This document shows, one piece after another, positions 48,380-57,332 of a stretch of 64,000 nucleotides of DNA. The position numbers and the translations under genes are program-made. The DNA comes from Rubinisphaera margarita (GTDB taxonomy: Bacteria > Planctomycetota > Planctomycetia > Planctomycetales > Planctomycetaceae). The notes beneath the pieces were generated by a model that worked only from the letters and a program-made list of their open reading frames with translations, was not told the origin of the DNA and did not search any database. The stretch lies in the NCBI RefSeq assembly GCF_022267515.1, contig NZ_JAKFGB010000009.1:434001-498000 (forward strand), given 5' to 3'. Numbering within the stretch: the stretch's first letter is position 1; every line of letters starts with the position of its first letter.

Positions 48380-48509
48380 AAGCTCCGCGACTCAGCCGTA
48401 GCACACCGCCAACGGATTCTTAACCATTACCCTCACCTTAAGTCGCGAAGAGCGAGGGCAGTTTCCACGTCCTGACAGCGGTTGATGAGCAGTCAGCCTG
48501 GAAACCGAT

Positions 48510-48737
48510 TCAGTTCGATTCGGTGGAGTTGGAGATCAATCGAAACGATTCAGGGCTTTCATCGGTTGTTTTGAACTCGACCCGGCCTGAGACGGCCGAG
48601 AGAGGCATAGAATTCGCCCGAGTCCAGGCGGAGTCTTCTCCCGCCTCGTATCCCTGCTCGTAACCGGCAAGCCAGAGATTCGTACCACCCCAAATCGCGA
48701 AAACGACGGTTGCGAAAGTCATGAAGGTTCGCTTCAT
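48510..48737 (-). CDS. Small exported or membrane-anchored hypothetical protein, 75 aa
   Basis: Begins MKRTFMTFATVVFAIWGGTN, a basic start plus one hydrophobic segment that could be a signal or membrane anchor, followed by a short acidic tail (YEQGYEAGEDS). A GGGAGGG ribosome binding site precedes the ATG at 48737; the frame upstream (to 48806) is less likely to be translated. No family is recognised. It converges on the STAS gene. Confidence 0.55.
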   Translation of the reverse strand: MKRTFMTFATVVFAIWGGTNLWLAGYEQGYEAGEDSAWTRANSMPLSAVSGRVEFKTTDESPESFRLISNSTESN

Positions 48738-49034
48738 GCTTAACCCTCCCATTTCTAATGGAGGTTCACGCCGTTCGAAGCTGTCACGCCGCCCGATCTT
48801 TTTCAACGGGGGGCATTAACAACTCCGGTTTCCCGGATTCCTGAAGAGCGTCCTGCCTCTCAGATCTTCGAACAGGCAAAAAGGATCGTCTATTCTCGTC
48901 CTTATCGGACGGACTGAATTGTTAACAGAAAGTTAATATTCAGTTCCATCAATTCTTAATGATAAGACATCCAGCGACAAGGCTGAGTTCCTGAGAATTA
49001 ACAATCCAAGCAACACGCATGCCGGAGCGACTCA
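48738..49034. other. AT-rich intergenic region
   Basis: The 297 bases between the small gene and the end of the transporter gene contain no gene. The part 48915-48970 is unusually AT-rich for this window, with GTTAACAGAAAGTTAATATT and TTCTTAATGATAAG. It may hold the promoter of the small gene on the minus strand; no clear -35/-10 pair could be fixed. Confidence 0.4.
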
Positions 49035-50618
49035 TTATGTAACTTGTCCAATACGCATGACCCAGACGAGTGTGAGCAGCGAGACAATGAGGATTCCGCA
49101 CAGGTTGAGCAGCAGTCCGACCTTCATCATGTCTCCCACGGTGAGCCGGTTGGAGCTGAAAACAATGGCGTTCGGTGGGGTCGCAATAGGCAGCATAAAA
49201 GCACAGCTGGCCGCGATTGTAGCCGGCAGCATGAGCAGACGGGGATCAAGAGACAGCGAACGAGCGGTCGCATCGAGAATGGGCAGCAGCGTCGAAATCG
49301 TCGCGGTGTTCGACGTGAATTCGGTGAGGAAAATGACAAGCGACGTGACGCTGGCGATCTGACCGAACGTGCCGAGAAATTCCATCTGCGTCGCCAGTCT
49401 CTGGCCCAACCAGGCCGACAATCCGGTCGCTGAGCACGCATCAGCGATCGCAAATCCACCACCAAACAGCAGTAGAATGCCCCACGGAATCCGGGATTCC
49501 ACCACCTGCCAGTTCATCAGGAACTCGCTCCGGCCGGTCTCGGAATCGCGAACCGGGATGAGGAACATGACAAACATCATCAGCAGACCCGCAGTGGAGT
49601 CGTGCAGCAATCCCGAGTAATCCAGACCTGGTTCCACCTGGGACAACAGATGAGTCAGCCCTTCTTCCCAGCCGATCAGTCGCAGACTGCCGATTTCCAG
49701 TGAAACTCTCGTGATCCACAGCGTCGCCGTGGCGAGGAAGACCAGGAGCATGCGAAACTCCCCGGACGACATTCTTCCGAGGCCAGCATACTGACTGCGA
49801 ATCTGCCGTTGGGCTTCCTCCCCGAACGATACTCCTCGCCAGATCGGAAGACAGACTGCCAGCCAGACGACGATCATCATCAGCACCGTGATCGGCGTGA
49901 ACATGATGACCCACTGCCCAAGCGAGACCGAGTAACGGGCAATCTCATCGGGAGTCGCGCCGCTGGCGGCCCAGTAGCCGGCGTACACACCGTTGGTCGG
50001 CGTGCCGATGAGGGTGCACATGCCGCCTATGCTTGCCGAATACGCGATGCCAAGCAACAGGGCGACGGCAAATCGATGCTCCAGGCGCCGCTTACGGGCG
50101 ACATCTTCCTCATCGACGTGCAGCGACCCGAGGACCGCCAGAGCAATCGGAAGCATCAGCAGGGTGGCCGCCGTGTTGCTGATCCACATCGACATCAGTC
50201 CGGTGCCGAGCATGAAACCGAGCACTACCATCTTCGGGCCGGTTCCCAGCACGGACAGGACCGCCAGAGCGAGCCGTCGGTGCAGTCCCCATTTCTCGAC
50301 ACCGATCGCGATTGTGAATCCCGCGAAGTACAGCAGGATTGTGGAGTTCATGTACGACTGGCTGACCGTATTGGCGGACTGGACCCCCAGAAACGGAAAC
50401 GCCACGAGCGGGATCATACTGGTTACCGCCAGGGGGATGGCCTGAGTGCACCAGAGTAGAGCCATGAGGACAATCGTGGCGGCCAGTCGCTGGCCTTCGA
50501 TGCTCAGTTCCGATCCGAGCGGAGCGAACAGCACGGCGAGGAACAGGGCGGTGGAAAGCAGAATCATGCCCCAGCGAAAGCCCACACTCTGATCTTCCGG
50601 ACTCGATTCAGCCATCAT
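49035..50618 (-). CDS. DASS/SLC13 family anion:sodium symporter
   Basis: An inner-membrane carrier of the divalent anion:Na+ symporter family (dicarboxylates, sulfate or similar). About twelve hydrophobic segments are visible. The two substrate/ion motifs of the family are present: SNTAATLLMLPIALAVLG and GTPTNGVYAGYWAASG in the first half, and TSNTATISTLLPI and TPPNAIVFSSNRLTVG in the second. Length 527 aa fits. It is 49 bases downstream of the RNA methyltransferase gene on the same strand. Which anion it carries cannot be read from sequence. Confidence 0.9.
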   Translation of the reverse strand: MMAESSPEDQSVGFRWGMILLSTALFLAVLFAPLGSELSIEGQRLAATIVLMALLWCTQAIPLAVTSMIPLVAFPFLGVQSANTVSQSYMNSTILLYFAGFTIAIGVEKWGLHRRLALAVLSVLGTGPKMVVLGFMLGTGLMSMWISNTAATLLMLPIALAVLGSLHVDEEDVARKRRLEHRFAVALLLGIAYSASIGGMCTLIGTPTNGVYAGYWAASGATPDEIARYSVSLGQWVIMFTPITVLMMIVVWLAVCLPIWRGVSFGEEAQRQIRSQYAGLGRMSSGEFRMLLVFLATATLWITRVSLEIGSLRLIGWEEGLTHLLSQVEPGLDYSGLLHDSTAGLLMMFVMFLIPVRDSETGRSEFLMNWQVVESRIPWGILLLFGGGFAIADACSATGLSAWLGQRLATQMEFLGTFGQIASVTSLVIFLTEFTSNTATISTLLPILDATARSLSLDPRLLMLPATIAASCAFMLPIATPPNAIVFSSNRLTVGDMMKVGLLLNLCGILIVSLLTLVWVMRIGQVT

Positions 50619-50667
50619 CGTACTTTCTGTTGAACGCTGTCTCAGCGGAATGGATGTCGCGATCGCT

Positions 50668-51471
50668 TCAGGACTCGGATCGCAGATTCGTAAGAGGAGA
50701 AAGAGAATACATCAGGATGCCGGCGGTCACAGCGGCGTTAAGCGACTCGACGCCTTCCGCCATGTCGATCCGTACCGAACCATTGCACAATCGGTCGAGT
50801 TCCGCCGACACGCCGTGAGCTTCGCTGCCGAGTATCATCGCGAGGGGATGCTCCGCGAAGTCGGTCTCGGCGAACAGTTCGCCCAGGCGGAACTCTCCAT
50901 CCTGACGGGCGGCGATGAACCGGCAGCCCGCCTGTTGCAGCGTCCGCAGGGATTCGCCCAGCGATTCGACGCGGACGATCGGTATGCGGTTGACCAGTCC
51001 CACGGAACTGCGGGCCACGTGGCTGTTGACCTGCACCTGATTCTCGGCACCGATCACAATGCCGGTCATTCCGAACGCGGCGGCTGAGCGTACGATCGCT
51101 CCGAAGTTGAACGGGTCCTGCAGGCGATCGAGCACGACAATGCGGGACTGAGGAGTCAACTGCTGTTCGAACCGCGCAAGCGACGTGTACGGAAACGGCC
51201 CCATCAGAGCCAGAACTCCCTGGTGGTCGCGAGCTTTGCACAGTTGTTCAAGCCGGCGGGCGGGTTGGCGGTCGATTGGGATTTCGAGTCGTTCCGCGTG
51301 CTCAACGATCTGACGATGAATCGGCTGGTCGGACTCGGTCGCCAGCAACAGTTCGTAGATCGGCCACTGCCCGGCTCGGAGAGTTTCCTCCACGCAGAGG
51401 GTTCCCCAGAGCCAGCTTTTCTGGTGATTCGAAAGCAACGGTCGGGCCGAGGATCCGCGACCACGTGGCAT
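50668..51471 (-). CDS. SpoU-family (TrmH/RlmB-like) RNA 2'-O-methyltransferase
   Basis: Methylates the 2'-oxygen of a ribose in RNA using S-adenosylmethionine. The N-terminal substrate-binding domain (residues 1-95) begins near LWGTLCVEETL. The SPOUT knot has motif 1 DRLQDPFNFGAIVRSAAAFG, motif 2 LAMILGSEAHGVS and motif 3 VESLNAAVTAGILMYSL, all intact. ATG at 51471 (MPRGRGSS) is preferred over a longer frame to 51537, which would add a hydrophobic, family-atypical stretch. RlmB (23S G2251) is the likeliest identity, but the exact site is not determinable. Confidence 0.92.
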   Translation of the reverse strand: MPRGRGSSARPLLSNHQKSWLWGTLCVEETLRAGQWPIYELLLATESDQPIHRQIVEHAERLEIPIDRQPARRLEQLCKARDHQGVLALMGPFPYTSLARFEQQLTPQSRIVVLDRLQDPFNFGAIVRSAAAFGMTGIVIGAENQVQVNSHVARSSVGLVNRIPIVRVESLGESLRTLQQAGCRFIAARQDGEFRLGELFAETDFAEHPLAMILGSEAHGVSAELDRLCNGSVRIDMAEGVESLNAAVTAGILMYSLSPLTNLRSES

Positions 51472-51816
51472 GAGCGATTCTTTCACAAACGACGGAAGAC
51501 AGGAGAACGACAGGTAGAAGTGAGTCTTACTGCGCAACGAAGTCTCTCACAACAATGCCGCAGTTTCACGGTTCCGGAACGCGACGGCCGACAATTTTCA
51601 GAAATTCCGGGATTCCGAGGGGCGATCTTCATTTCTTGCCGTGACGAGTTCGGAGTGAGCTCCGAAAGGCCGATTCGGACGAGAATTCGTGGCTCTCCGT
51701 GGCTTCGCGGCTGCTTCCTCCGACGGCTTGGATGACCTGCCCTGTGCAACTTTTTCAGGTTGTAAGTCGTGTTCTCACAACGGGTTTAAGTGTTGCATCG
51801 CACAAGCAAATCGCCG

Positions 51817-51846
51817 TTGACCTGTTTTCAGCTGTTGGGGTACAAG
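51817..51846 (+). promoter_or_regulatory. Possible promoter of the kdsD unit
   Basis: In the 432-base non-coding gap 51472-51903, TTGACC (51817-51822) is 18 bases before TACAAG (51841-51846), a moderate sigma-70-like pair about 60 bases before the kdsD start. The rest of the gap shows no gene. Confidence 0.35.
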
Positions 51847-51903
51847 TCCGCGATCATTTTATAGCGCTTTATTCTGGATCCCATGGAAGGTGAGGGCGAT
51901 CTC

Positions 51904-52935
51904 ATGGTGGCATCAGCCGATCAGATCATTCCGTACTCGCATGTCGAGCAGCTACGAGAAGCGAAACGGATCATCGAACACGAGGCCACGGCCCTGCGGA
52001 ACATCGCGATCGATCTCGATGCCCGCTTCTGTGCTGTCGTCGACCGAATCGCCCAGTGTCAGGGCAGCGTCGTTCTGACCGGCATCGGCAAAGCCGGTAT
52101 CATTGGTCAGAAGATCGCTTCCACGCTGTCTTCGACAGGAACCCGGTCTCACTTCCTGCACCCAGCCGAGGCTGTCCACGGAGATCTCGGCTCGGTCCAT
52201 GAAGACGACATCGTTCTGGTTCTGTCCAACAGTGGCGAGACCGAAGAAATCAATCGTCTGCTTCCGTTGCTGCAACAGCGGAAGATCTGCATTCTGTCGA
52301 TCACCGCGATCTGCCACAGCACGCTGGGGCAGGCTTCGGAAATCACAATTCCACTCGGCCGCCTTCGCGAAGCGGGGCTGCATGGCCTGCCGCCGTCGAC
52401 AAGTACAACCGCGATGCTCGCCATCGGCGATGCGCTGGCTCTCGTGCTCGCCCGGCTTCGTGGATTCAGCACGCAGGAGTTCGCCCGCTTCCATCCCGCT
52501 GGAAGCCTGGGCCGCAAGCTGACCCCGGTCACACGCATCATGCGAACCGATGCCTCTCTTCGCATTGCGAAAGAAGACCAGCCGGTTCGCGAAGTGTTCA
52601 GCCAGTCCTGGAATCAGGCTCGTCGGACCGGTGCGGTGATGATCGTCGATGAAGATGGTCGTCTGTCGGGAATCTTCACCGACTCCGATCTGGCCCGCAT
52701 TCTGGCCAACCATCAGGAACACAAACTCGATCGTCCCATCCGCGAAGTGATGACCGCCCGTCCGGTCACGATTTCCCGCACGGCGATTCTGGGTGAAGCC
52801 GTCGAGTTGCTGGCCGAACGCAAACTGAGCGAACTGCCGGTGGTCGACGACGACCACTTCCCGGTCGGGATGATCGACATCACCGATCTGATCGCCCTGA
52901 TGCCGCAGTCACTCGAACTGGCGATCAACTCCTGA
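51904..52935 (+). CDS. kdsD: Arabinose-5-phosphate isomerase KdsD (SIS + 2 CBS)
   Basis: Interconverts ribulose 5-phosphate and arabinose 5-phosphate, the entry to KDO of lipopolysaccharide. The SIS domain (about residues 35-180) has GSVVLTGIGKAGIIGQKIA and VLVLSNSGETEEI; the KpsF/GutQ hallmark EFARFHPAGSLGRKL follows. Two CBS domains occupy about residues 205-335. ATG at 51904 is preferred since GGTGAGG lies at the right distance; an ATG at 51883 is in frame. The gene is followed after 121 bases by a large LptA/LptC-like gene, consistent with an outer-membrane lipid role. Confidence 0.93.
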   Translation: MVASADQIIPYSHVEQLREAKRIIEHEATALRNIAIDLDARFCAVVDRIAQCQGSVVLTGIGKAGIIGQKIASTLSSTGTRSHFLHPAEAVHGDLGSVHEDDIVLVLSNSGETEEINRLLPLLQQRKICILSITAICHSTLGQASEITIPLGRLREAGLHGLPPSTSTTAMLAIGDALALVLARLRGFSTQEFARFHPAGSLGRKLTPVTRIMRTDASLRIAKEDQPVREVFSQSWNQARRTGAVMIVDEDGRLSGIFTDSDLARILANHQEHKLDRPIREVMTARPVTISRTAILGEAVELLAERKLSELPVVDDDHFPVGMIDITDLIALMPQSLELAINS

Positions 52936-53056
52936 AGTATCACCCACGTTTAAGCCTCATGACATTTCCATGTCGGCAACGCGAACATTCTGACCTGCGA
53001 ATCTGGTGTCGACCGGTTCGCAGGTTGTTCGCGTTACGTGGCAGGAGGTCCCCGTC

Positions 53057-56011
53057 ATGACGCGGCGCTACTTCACCACCTTCACCGCCATGCTGGTCGT
53101 GCTCGGCCTGTACTCCGCCTATGCGCAGGTTTCGCAGCGGGTCTTGAGCCGTTCGCACGTCAAGGAATCGAAGACCGCTCGCACGGTCTTGCAGGCATTG
53201 CCTTCGATGGGGCCGCGTGCCAGTGTCGAAATGGCTCAGCAGCATTTGAAGGACGCTCCCTGGGCGGTCGCCGCGCGGGCCAAGATCCGTGCCGATGGCC
53301 TGCATCTGTTCTTCAATGAAAAGCGGTTTGTCCGCGACAATACCGAGATCGAAGTCAGCCCCATCGCCATGGTCTGGAGTGCAGACAGCGGTGAGGGCGG
53401 AGCGAAGTCCGACTCGAAACCAGTCGTCATTCTCGCCGATCGCGGCACCTTTGTGTTCGACGAACCAGTGGAACTTTCGCAGATCCGCACGCGAATGATC
53501 GGCCAGATTCAGCTTCGTGGCCGGGTTTCCGTTCAGGGAGACGACGGGCTCAAGATTCTCGGTCAGAACTTCGTGTTCGATCGAGCCAACAAAAATATCA
53601 GCAGTTATCACCCGGTCGAGTTCCATATGCAGGAGCATCACGGGTATGCGAGCAACATTCAGCTGAATCTGTCGATGCTCGATGGGGGGCAGTACGCCGA
53701 CAATCCGCAGATGCTCGGCGTGAAGAACCTCGTCATCACGCAGCATCTGGAGATGAATCTGCAACCGAAGTCGGACGAACCGCCCGTGCTCGTCACCTGC
53801 GAAGGCTCCTTCCGATACGAAGTCGCCAGCCAGCAGGCGATTCTAAAAGACGAAGTCTTCGTGCATCGGACCGATCCTCACGGCATGGTCGACTCGCTGA
53901 GCTGCGATCGACTCGAATTGCAGTTTGCCGAGAAGGACAAGAATCAGATTGCATCGGCAGAGTCCTCCCCATTCGGAGAAGCTGCGACTATGGAGTTGTT
54001 GTCGCTCACGGCTTCCGGGGACCATGTATTGGCCAAGTCCTCTTACAATCAACTCGAAGCGGTGGGCGAAATTCTTACGTACGATCTGCAGAAGAGGACA
54101 CTCATCCTCCGGAAGCGGAGCGGCGTCGAGATTCAATACAAGGGAGCTGAGTTGTTCACGCCACAACTCGATGTGCACCTCGATGAGGATCAGGAGCCGA
54201 TCTTCGCCCGCTGTAACGGGCACGGCCAGGTGAAGTACCTCGACAGTCGCGTCCCTCAGGCAAACAACATCGGCGGAGCGTTGCCGATCCAGGCGATTCT
54301 CGCGCAGGCGAACTGGCAGGAGTCGCTCACATTCACTCCGGATGAGAAGTCGGGCCGCTCACTCGACGTGCTGACCCTGACCGGAAAAGCCGTACTGCAG
54401 TCCCCGCCCCATCAGACGGGCCTCATGTCGCACACCATCAAAGTCTGGCTGTCGCGAGAAAAAGAGAACTCCAAACCGGTCGTTCAGGCCGGCTCGGACA
54501 GTGTTCCACCCATGGCCCGCGATCTCCGGATCGATCGCACGCTGGCGGAAGGTGAGGTCGCAGTTGTCAGCCCGTATCTGGAAGGGGAGTACGAGTCGCT
54601 CGACATCAAGTTCCGTCCCGAGTCGAAGGAACTGCTCGCTCAGCTCAAGCAGACCTCGCCCGTCCAGCAGACTGCAGGCGGCTCTTCGGAGTCGACTCCC
54701 GCTGAACGGCAGTTGCCGGAGTCACCATTCAAGATTGATGCGACACGACTCAAACTGCAGGTGTTGCATGATCCGGCGTTTGAAGAAGTCCACGTCGCGC
54801 ACGTTCAGACCGAAGGAAAGATCCAGGCGAACGGAATTCTGTCTGGGCAGAATGAGCCGCTGCATCTGGAAGGACAATCGGTTGAGATCTCCAACGCCGG
54901 ACAGAATCGGCAGCGGTTTCAACTGCTCGGAAATCAGGAACGTTACGCCTCGATTCAACACGGAGCCATGCGGATCGACGGGATCGATCTGTTCCTCGAT
55001 CGTCAACAGGACTTCACCCGCGTGATGGGAAGCGGCTCGATCGAGTTTCCGGTCGACTCGAACTGGAACGGCGACAAGTCGGCTCAGCCACAGACGCTCG
55101 AAGTCTCCTGGAAAGAACAGATGCGATTTGAAGGCGCGACCGCTCACTTCATCGGCGGCGTGAAGGCGACCCTGGGCGATGCGGTCATCACATGCGAAGA
55201 ACTCAAGGTCCATCTCGATCAGGCGGTTTCGCTGAAGATGAATTCGCTGGCCGTGCGGCCGCAGATTGCCCGCATCGAATGTCAGGATCGCGTCCACTTT
55301 GAGATGAAGCACTACGAAGAAGGAGTACTTGTTGGAATCCGTTACGTCAATGTCTGGTCTTTCAGTATGGACCAGCGAACCGGAGCGATGACGGCTCAGG
55401 GACCGGGCGATCTGGAGTTCTGGCAGAAGCGGACCGGCAAGTCGCCACTCGGACTTCCGGAAGCAACGATGAGTCAGTCACCGAAGGAGATCGACAAGAA
55501 AGCCGATCCGCCCGCCGGGTGGGATTACACGCGGATCACCTTCGAGGGCGAGATGACGGGCAACTACATGCAGCGTCAGGCGACTTTGCATCGCATGGTC
55601 AACGTATTGCACGGACCGGTTTCCGAACCCCTTGTTCGATTTGTCCGCGATGCCCGTCCACCAGACAGTGTCTGGGTTCGCTGTGAAACGCTTGAACTGC
55701 TGCTGCGCTCGCTTGGCGGCGACGGCGAAGAGGAGGCAGCCAAACCGGAGAACTGGTCCGTTGAAATTCAGGCGCGCGAGAACGCCGAGATCGAAGGCGA
55801 CAGTTTTCAGGCGAGTGCCGATGTCATTTCCTACAACCACGCCAACCGAATGTTTATGATGCGGGGCATGGAGAATCGTCATGTCAGGATCTGGCATTTC
55901 GCTCATCCCAACGCGCCGCGCTCCCGTTACGATGTGATGATGATTCGCATCTCTCCGGACGGAAACATCCTGGAACTCGATCGGACCAAAGGAGCGTCCG
56001 GATTCAGGTAA
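53057..56011 (+). CDS. Large LptA/LptC (OstA)-like envelope protein, 984 aa
   Basis: A predicted periplasmic, membrane-anchored protein. The start follows a perfect AGGAGGT (53043-53049) and the first 25 residues form a signal anchor (RRYFTTFTAMLVVLGLYSAY). The remainder is rich in strand repeats like the OstA/LptA/LptC jelly-roll: blocks such as IRADGLHLFFNEKRFVRDNT, then GTFVFDEPVELSQIRTRMIG and LRGRVSVQGDDGLKILGQNF recur several times with related spacing. No LptD barrel end is evident. LptA and LptC are each under 200 aa, so this is several-fold larger. Position next to kdsD supports a lipopolysaccharide transport or bridge role; the function is inferred from fold only. Confidence 0.7.
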   Translation: MTRRYFTTFTAMLVVLGLYSAYAQVSQRVLSRSHVKESKTARTVLQALPSMGPRASVEMAQQHLKDAPWAVAARAKIRADGLHLFFNEKRFVRDNTEIEVSPIAMVWSADSGEGGAKSDSKPVVILADRGTFVFDEPVELSQIRTRMIGQIQLRGRVSVQGDDGLKILGQNFVFDRANKNISSYHPVEFHMQEHHGYASNIQLNLSMLDGGQYADNPQMLGVKNLVITQHLEMNLQPKSDEPPVLVTCEGSFRYEVASQQAILKDEVFVHRTDPHGMVDSLSCDRLELQFAEKDKNQIASAESSPFGEAATMELLSLTASGDHVLAKSSYNQLEAVGEILTYDLQKRTLILRKRSGVEIQYKGAELFTPQLDVHLDEDQEPIFARCNGHGQVKYLDSRVPQANNIGGALPIQAILAQANWQESLTFTPDEKSGRSLDVLTLTGKAVLQSPPHQTGLMSHTIKVWLSREKENSKPVVQAGSDSVPPMARDLRIDRTLAEGEVAVVSPYLEGEYESLDIKFRPESKELLAQLKQTSPVQQTAGGSSESTPAERQLPESPFKIDATRLKLQVLHDPAFEEVHVAHVQTEGKIQANGILSGQNEPLHLEGQSVEISNAGQNRQRFQLLGNQERYASIQHGAMRIDGIDLFLDRQQDFTRVMGSGSIEFPVDSNWNGDKSAQPQTLEVSWKEQMRFEGATAHFIGGVKATLGDAVITCEELKVHLDQAVSLKMNSLAVRPQIARIECQDRVHFEMKHYEEGVLVGIRYVNVWSFSMDQRTGAMTAQGPGDLEFWQKRTGKSPLGLPEATMSQSPKEIDKKADPPAGWDYTRITFEGEMTGNYMQRQATLHRMVNVLHGPVSEPLVRFVRDARPPDSVWVRCETLELLLRSLGGDGEEEAAKPENWSVEIQARENAEIEGDSFQASADVISYNHANRMFMMRGMENRHVRIWHFAHPNAPRSRYDVMMIRISPDGNILELDRTKGASGFR

Positions 56012-56083
56012 CCTTTCTTTCGGAATCGGATTCCCACTGAGCGGCGACGACTGTACCGCATCCTCTTGTCGAAATCCGATTTC

Positions 56084-57079
56084 ATGTCCGATCGCCCGCT
56101 GGTTGTTGTCACCGACTTCATTGAAGAGCCCCTTGCGATCGAACGCGAGATTCTGGGCTCCGTTGCCGAAGTGGTCGCGCTCAATGCCTTCGAAGAGAAA
56201 GAACTTCACGGCGTCATCGAGAAGGCGTCGGCTGTAATGGTCTATCACACCGTGCCGATTACCGCGGACACGATCAATCGGCTGGAGCGATGTAAGCTGA
56301 TCGTCCGCTGCGGTGTCGGCTACGACAACGTCGATCGTCCAGCCGCTCGCAAACGAGGCATCAGCGTTGCCAACGTTCCCGATTATGGCACCGAAGAAGT
56401 CGCCGACAGCGCGATCGCCATGGCCCTCGCGTTCACTCGCGGCACCCATATTCTCAATCATCGTCTGCAGCGCGAGTTCGGGCCCTGGTCGTATCAGCAG
56501 ATCGTGCCGAAGCCACGCCTTCGAGGGGAAGTCTTCGGCATCGTTGGGCTGGGACGCATCGGCATAGCGACCGCACTTCGGGCCAAAGCTCTCGGTTGCG
56601 ATGTTCGATTCTACGATCCGTATGTCGAACAAGGCATGGACAAAGCGCTCGGCATCCGACAGGTTCACTCTCTGCCCGAGTTGCTCTCTGCAGCTTATGT
56701 CGTGAGCCTGCATTGCCCGCTGACCGAAGAAACGGCCAATCTGATTGATGAAGAGATGCTCGGTCAGATGCGGCCCGGCAGCTATCTCATCAACACGGCT
56801 CGAGGCGGCGTGGTCCATCCGAAGATTATTCTCCATGCTCTTGAGAATAACCTGTTGGCGGGTGCAGGAATCGATGTGCTTCCCGATGAACCTCCCTCTC
56901 CCGACAATCCGCTCATTCAAGCCTGGCGCAATCCGGATCATCCCGCCTACGAGCGTCTCATCCTCAATCCGCATGCAGCGTTTTACTGCGAAGAGGGTCT
57001 TGAGGAAATGCGAGTCAAAGGTTCCCAGAACTGCCTCCGTGTCCTGCAGGGAATGCCCCCGCTGAACGTGGTGAACTGA
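56084..57079 (+). CDS. D-2-hydroxyacid dehydrogenase, CtBP-like
   Basis: An NAD-dependent dehydrogenase of the D-isomer-specific family, nearest to the C-terminal-binding-protein group. The Rossmann motif is GLGRIGIATALRAKALG near residue 155. The catalytic Arg lies in INTARGGVVHP, the Glu in DVLPDEPPS and the His in LILNPHAAFYCEEG, so all three active-site residues are present. The DYGTEEVADSAIAMALA block is typical. ATG at 56084 is used; an upstream TTG at 56066 is unlikely. Substrate is unknown. It lies 72 bases after the large envelope gene. Confidence 0.88.
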   Translation: MSDRPLVVVTDFIEEPLAIEREILGSVAEVVALNAFEEKELHGVIEKASAVMVYHTVPITADTINRLERCKLIVRCGVGYDNVDRPAARKRGISVANVPDYGTEEVADSAIAMALAFTRGTHILNHRLQREFGPWSYQQIVPKPRLRGEVFGIVGLGRIGIATALRAKALGCDVRFYDPYVEQGMDKALGIRQVHSLPELLSAAYVVSLHCPLTEETANLIDEEMLGQMRPGSYLINTARGGVVHPKIILHALENNLLAGAGIDVLPDEPPSPDNPLIQAWRNPDHPAYERLILNPHAAFYCEEGLEEMRVKGSQNCLRVLQGMPPLNVVN

Positions 57080-57244
57080 GCATTCCGGTTCGCCGGTCAA
57101 CTCTCAGGCGGCTGTGTGCTTCGAGTTCATAATGGTTCCCGCACGCCTGGTTCGGCGTTACATGCTATCGACATTGAGATGTCGGTCGATCCGAAACGCG
57201 TGCCGGGTACAAATTCCGGAAATACGCGACTTCTCGAATTCAAA

Positions 57245-57273
57245 ACTTTGTTTCTCAACGAGCTGTCTATAAT
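57245..57273 (+). promoter_or_regulatory. Probable promoter of the lipid-modification operon
   Basis: A perfect -10 box TATAAT (57268-57273) lies about 60 bases before the start of the first cyclopropane synthase-like gene. The matching -35 region is weak (ACTTTG at 57245-57250, 17-base spacer). Confidence 0.5.
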
Positions 57274-57332
57274 CAGCAGTGAACCGGCGATACGTCGGAG
57301 ATGCCGACCCAGGACATCAGTGAGAGACTTTC

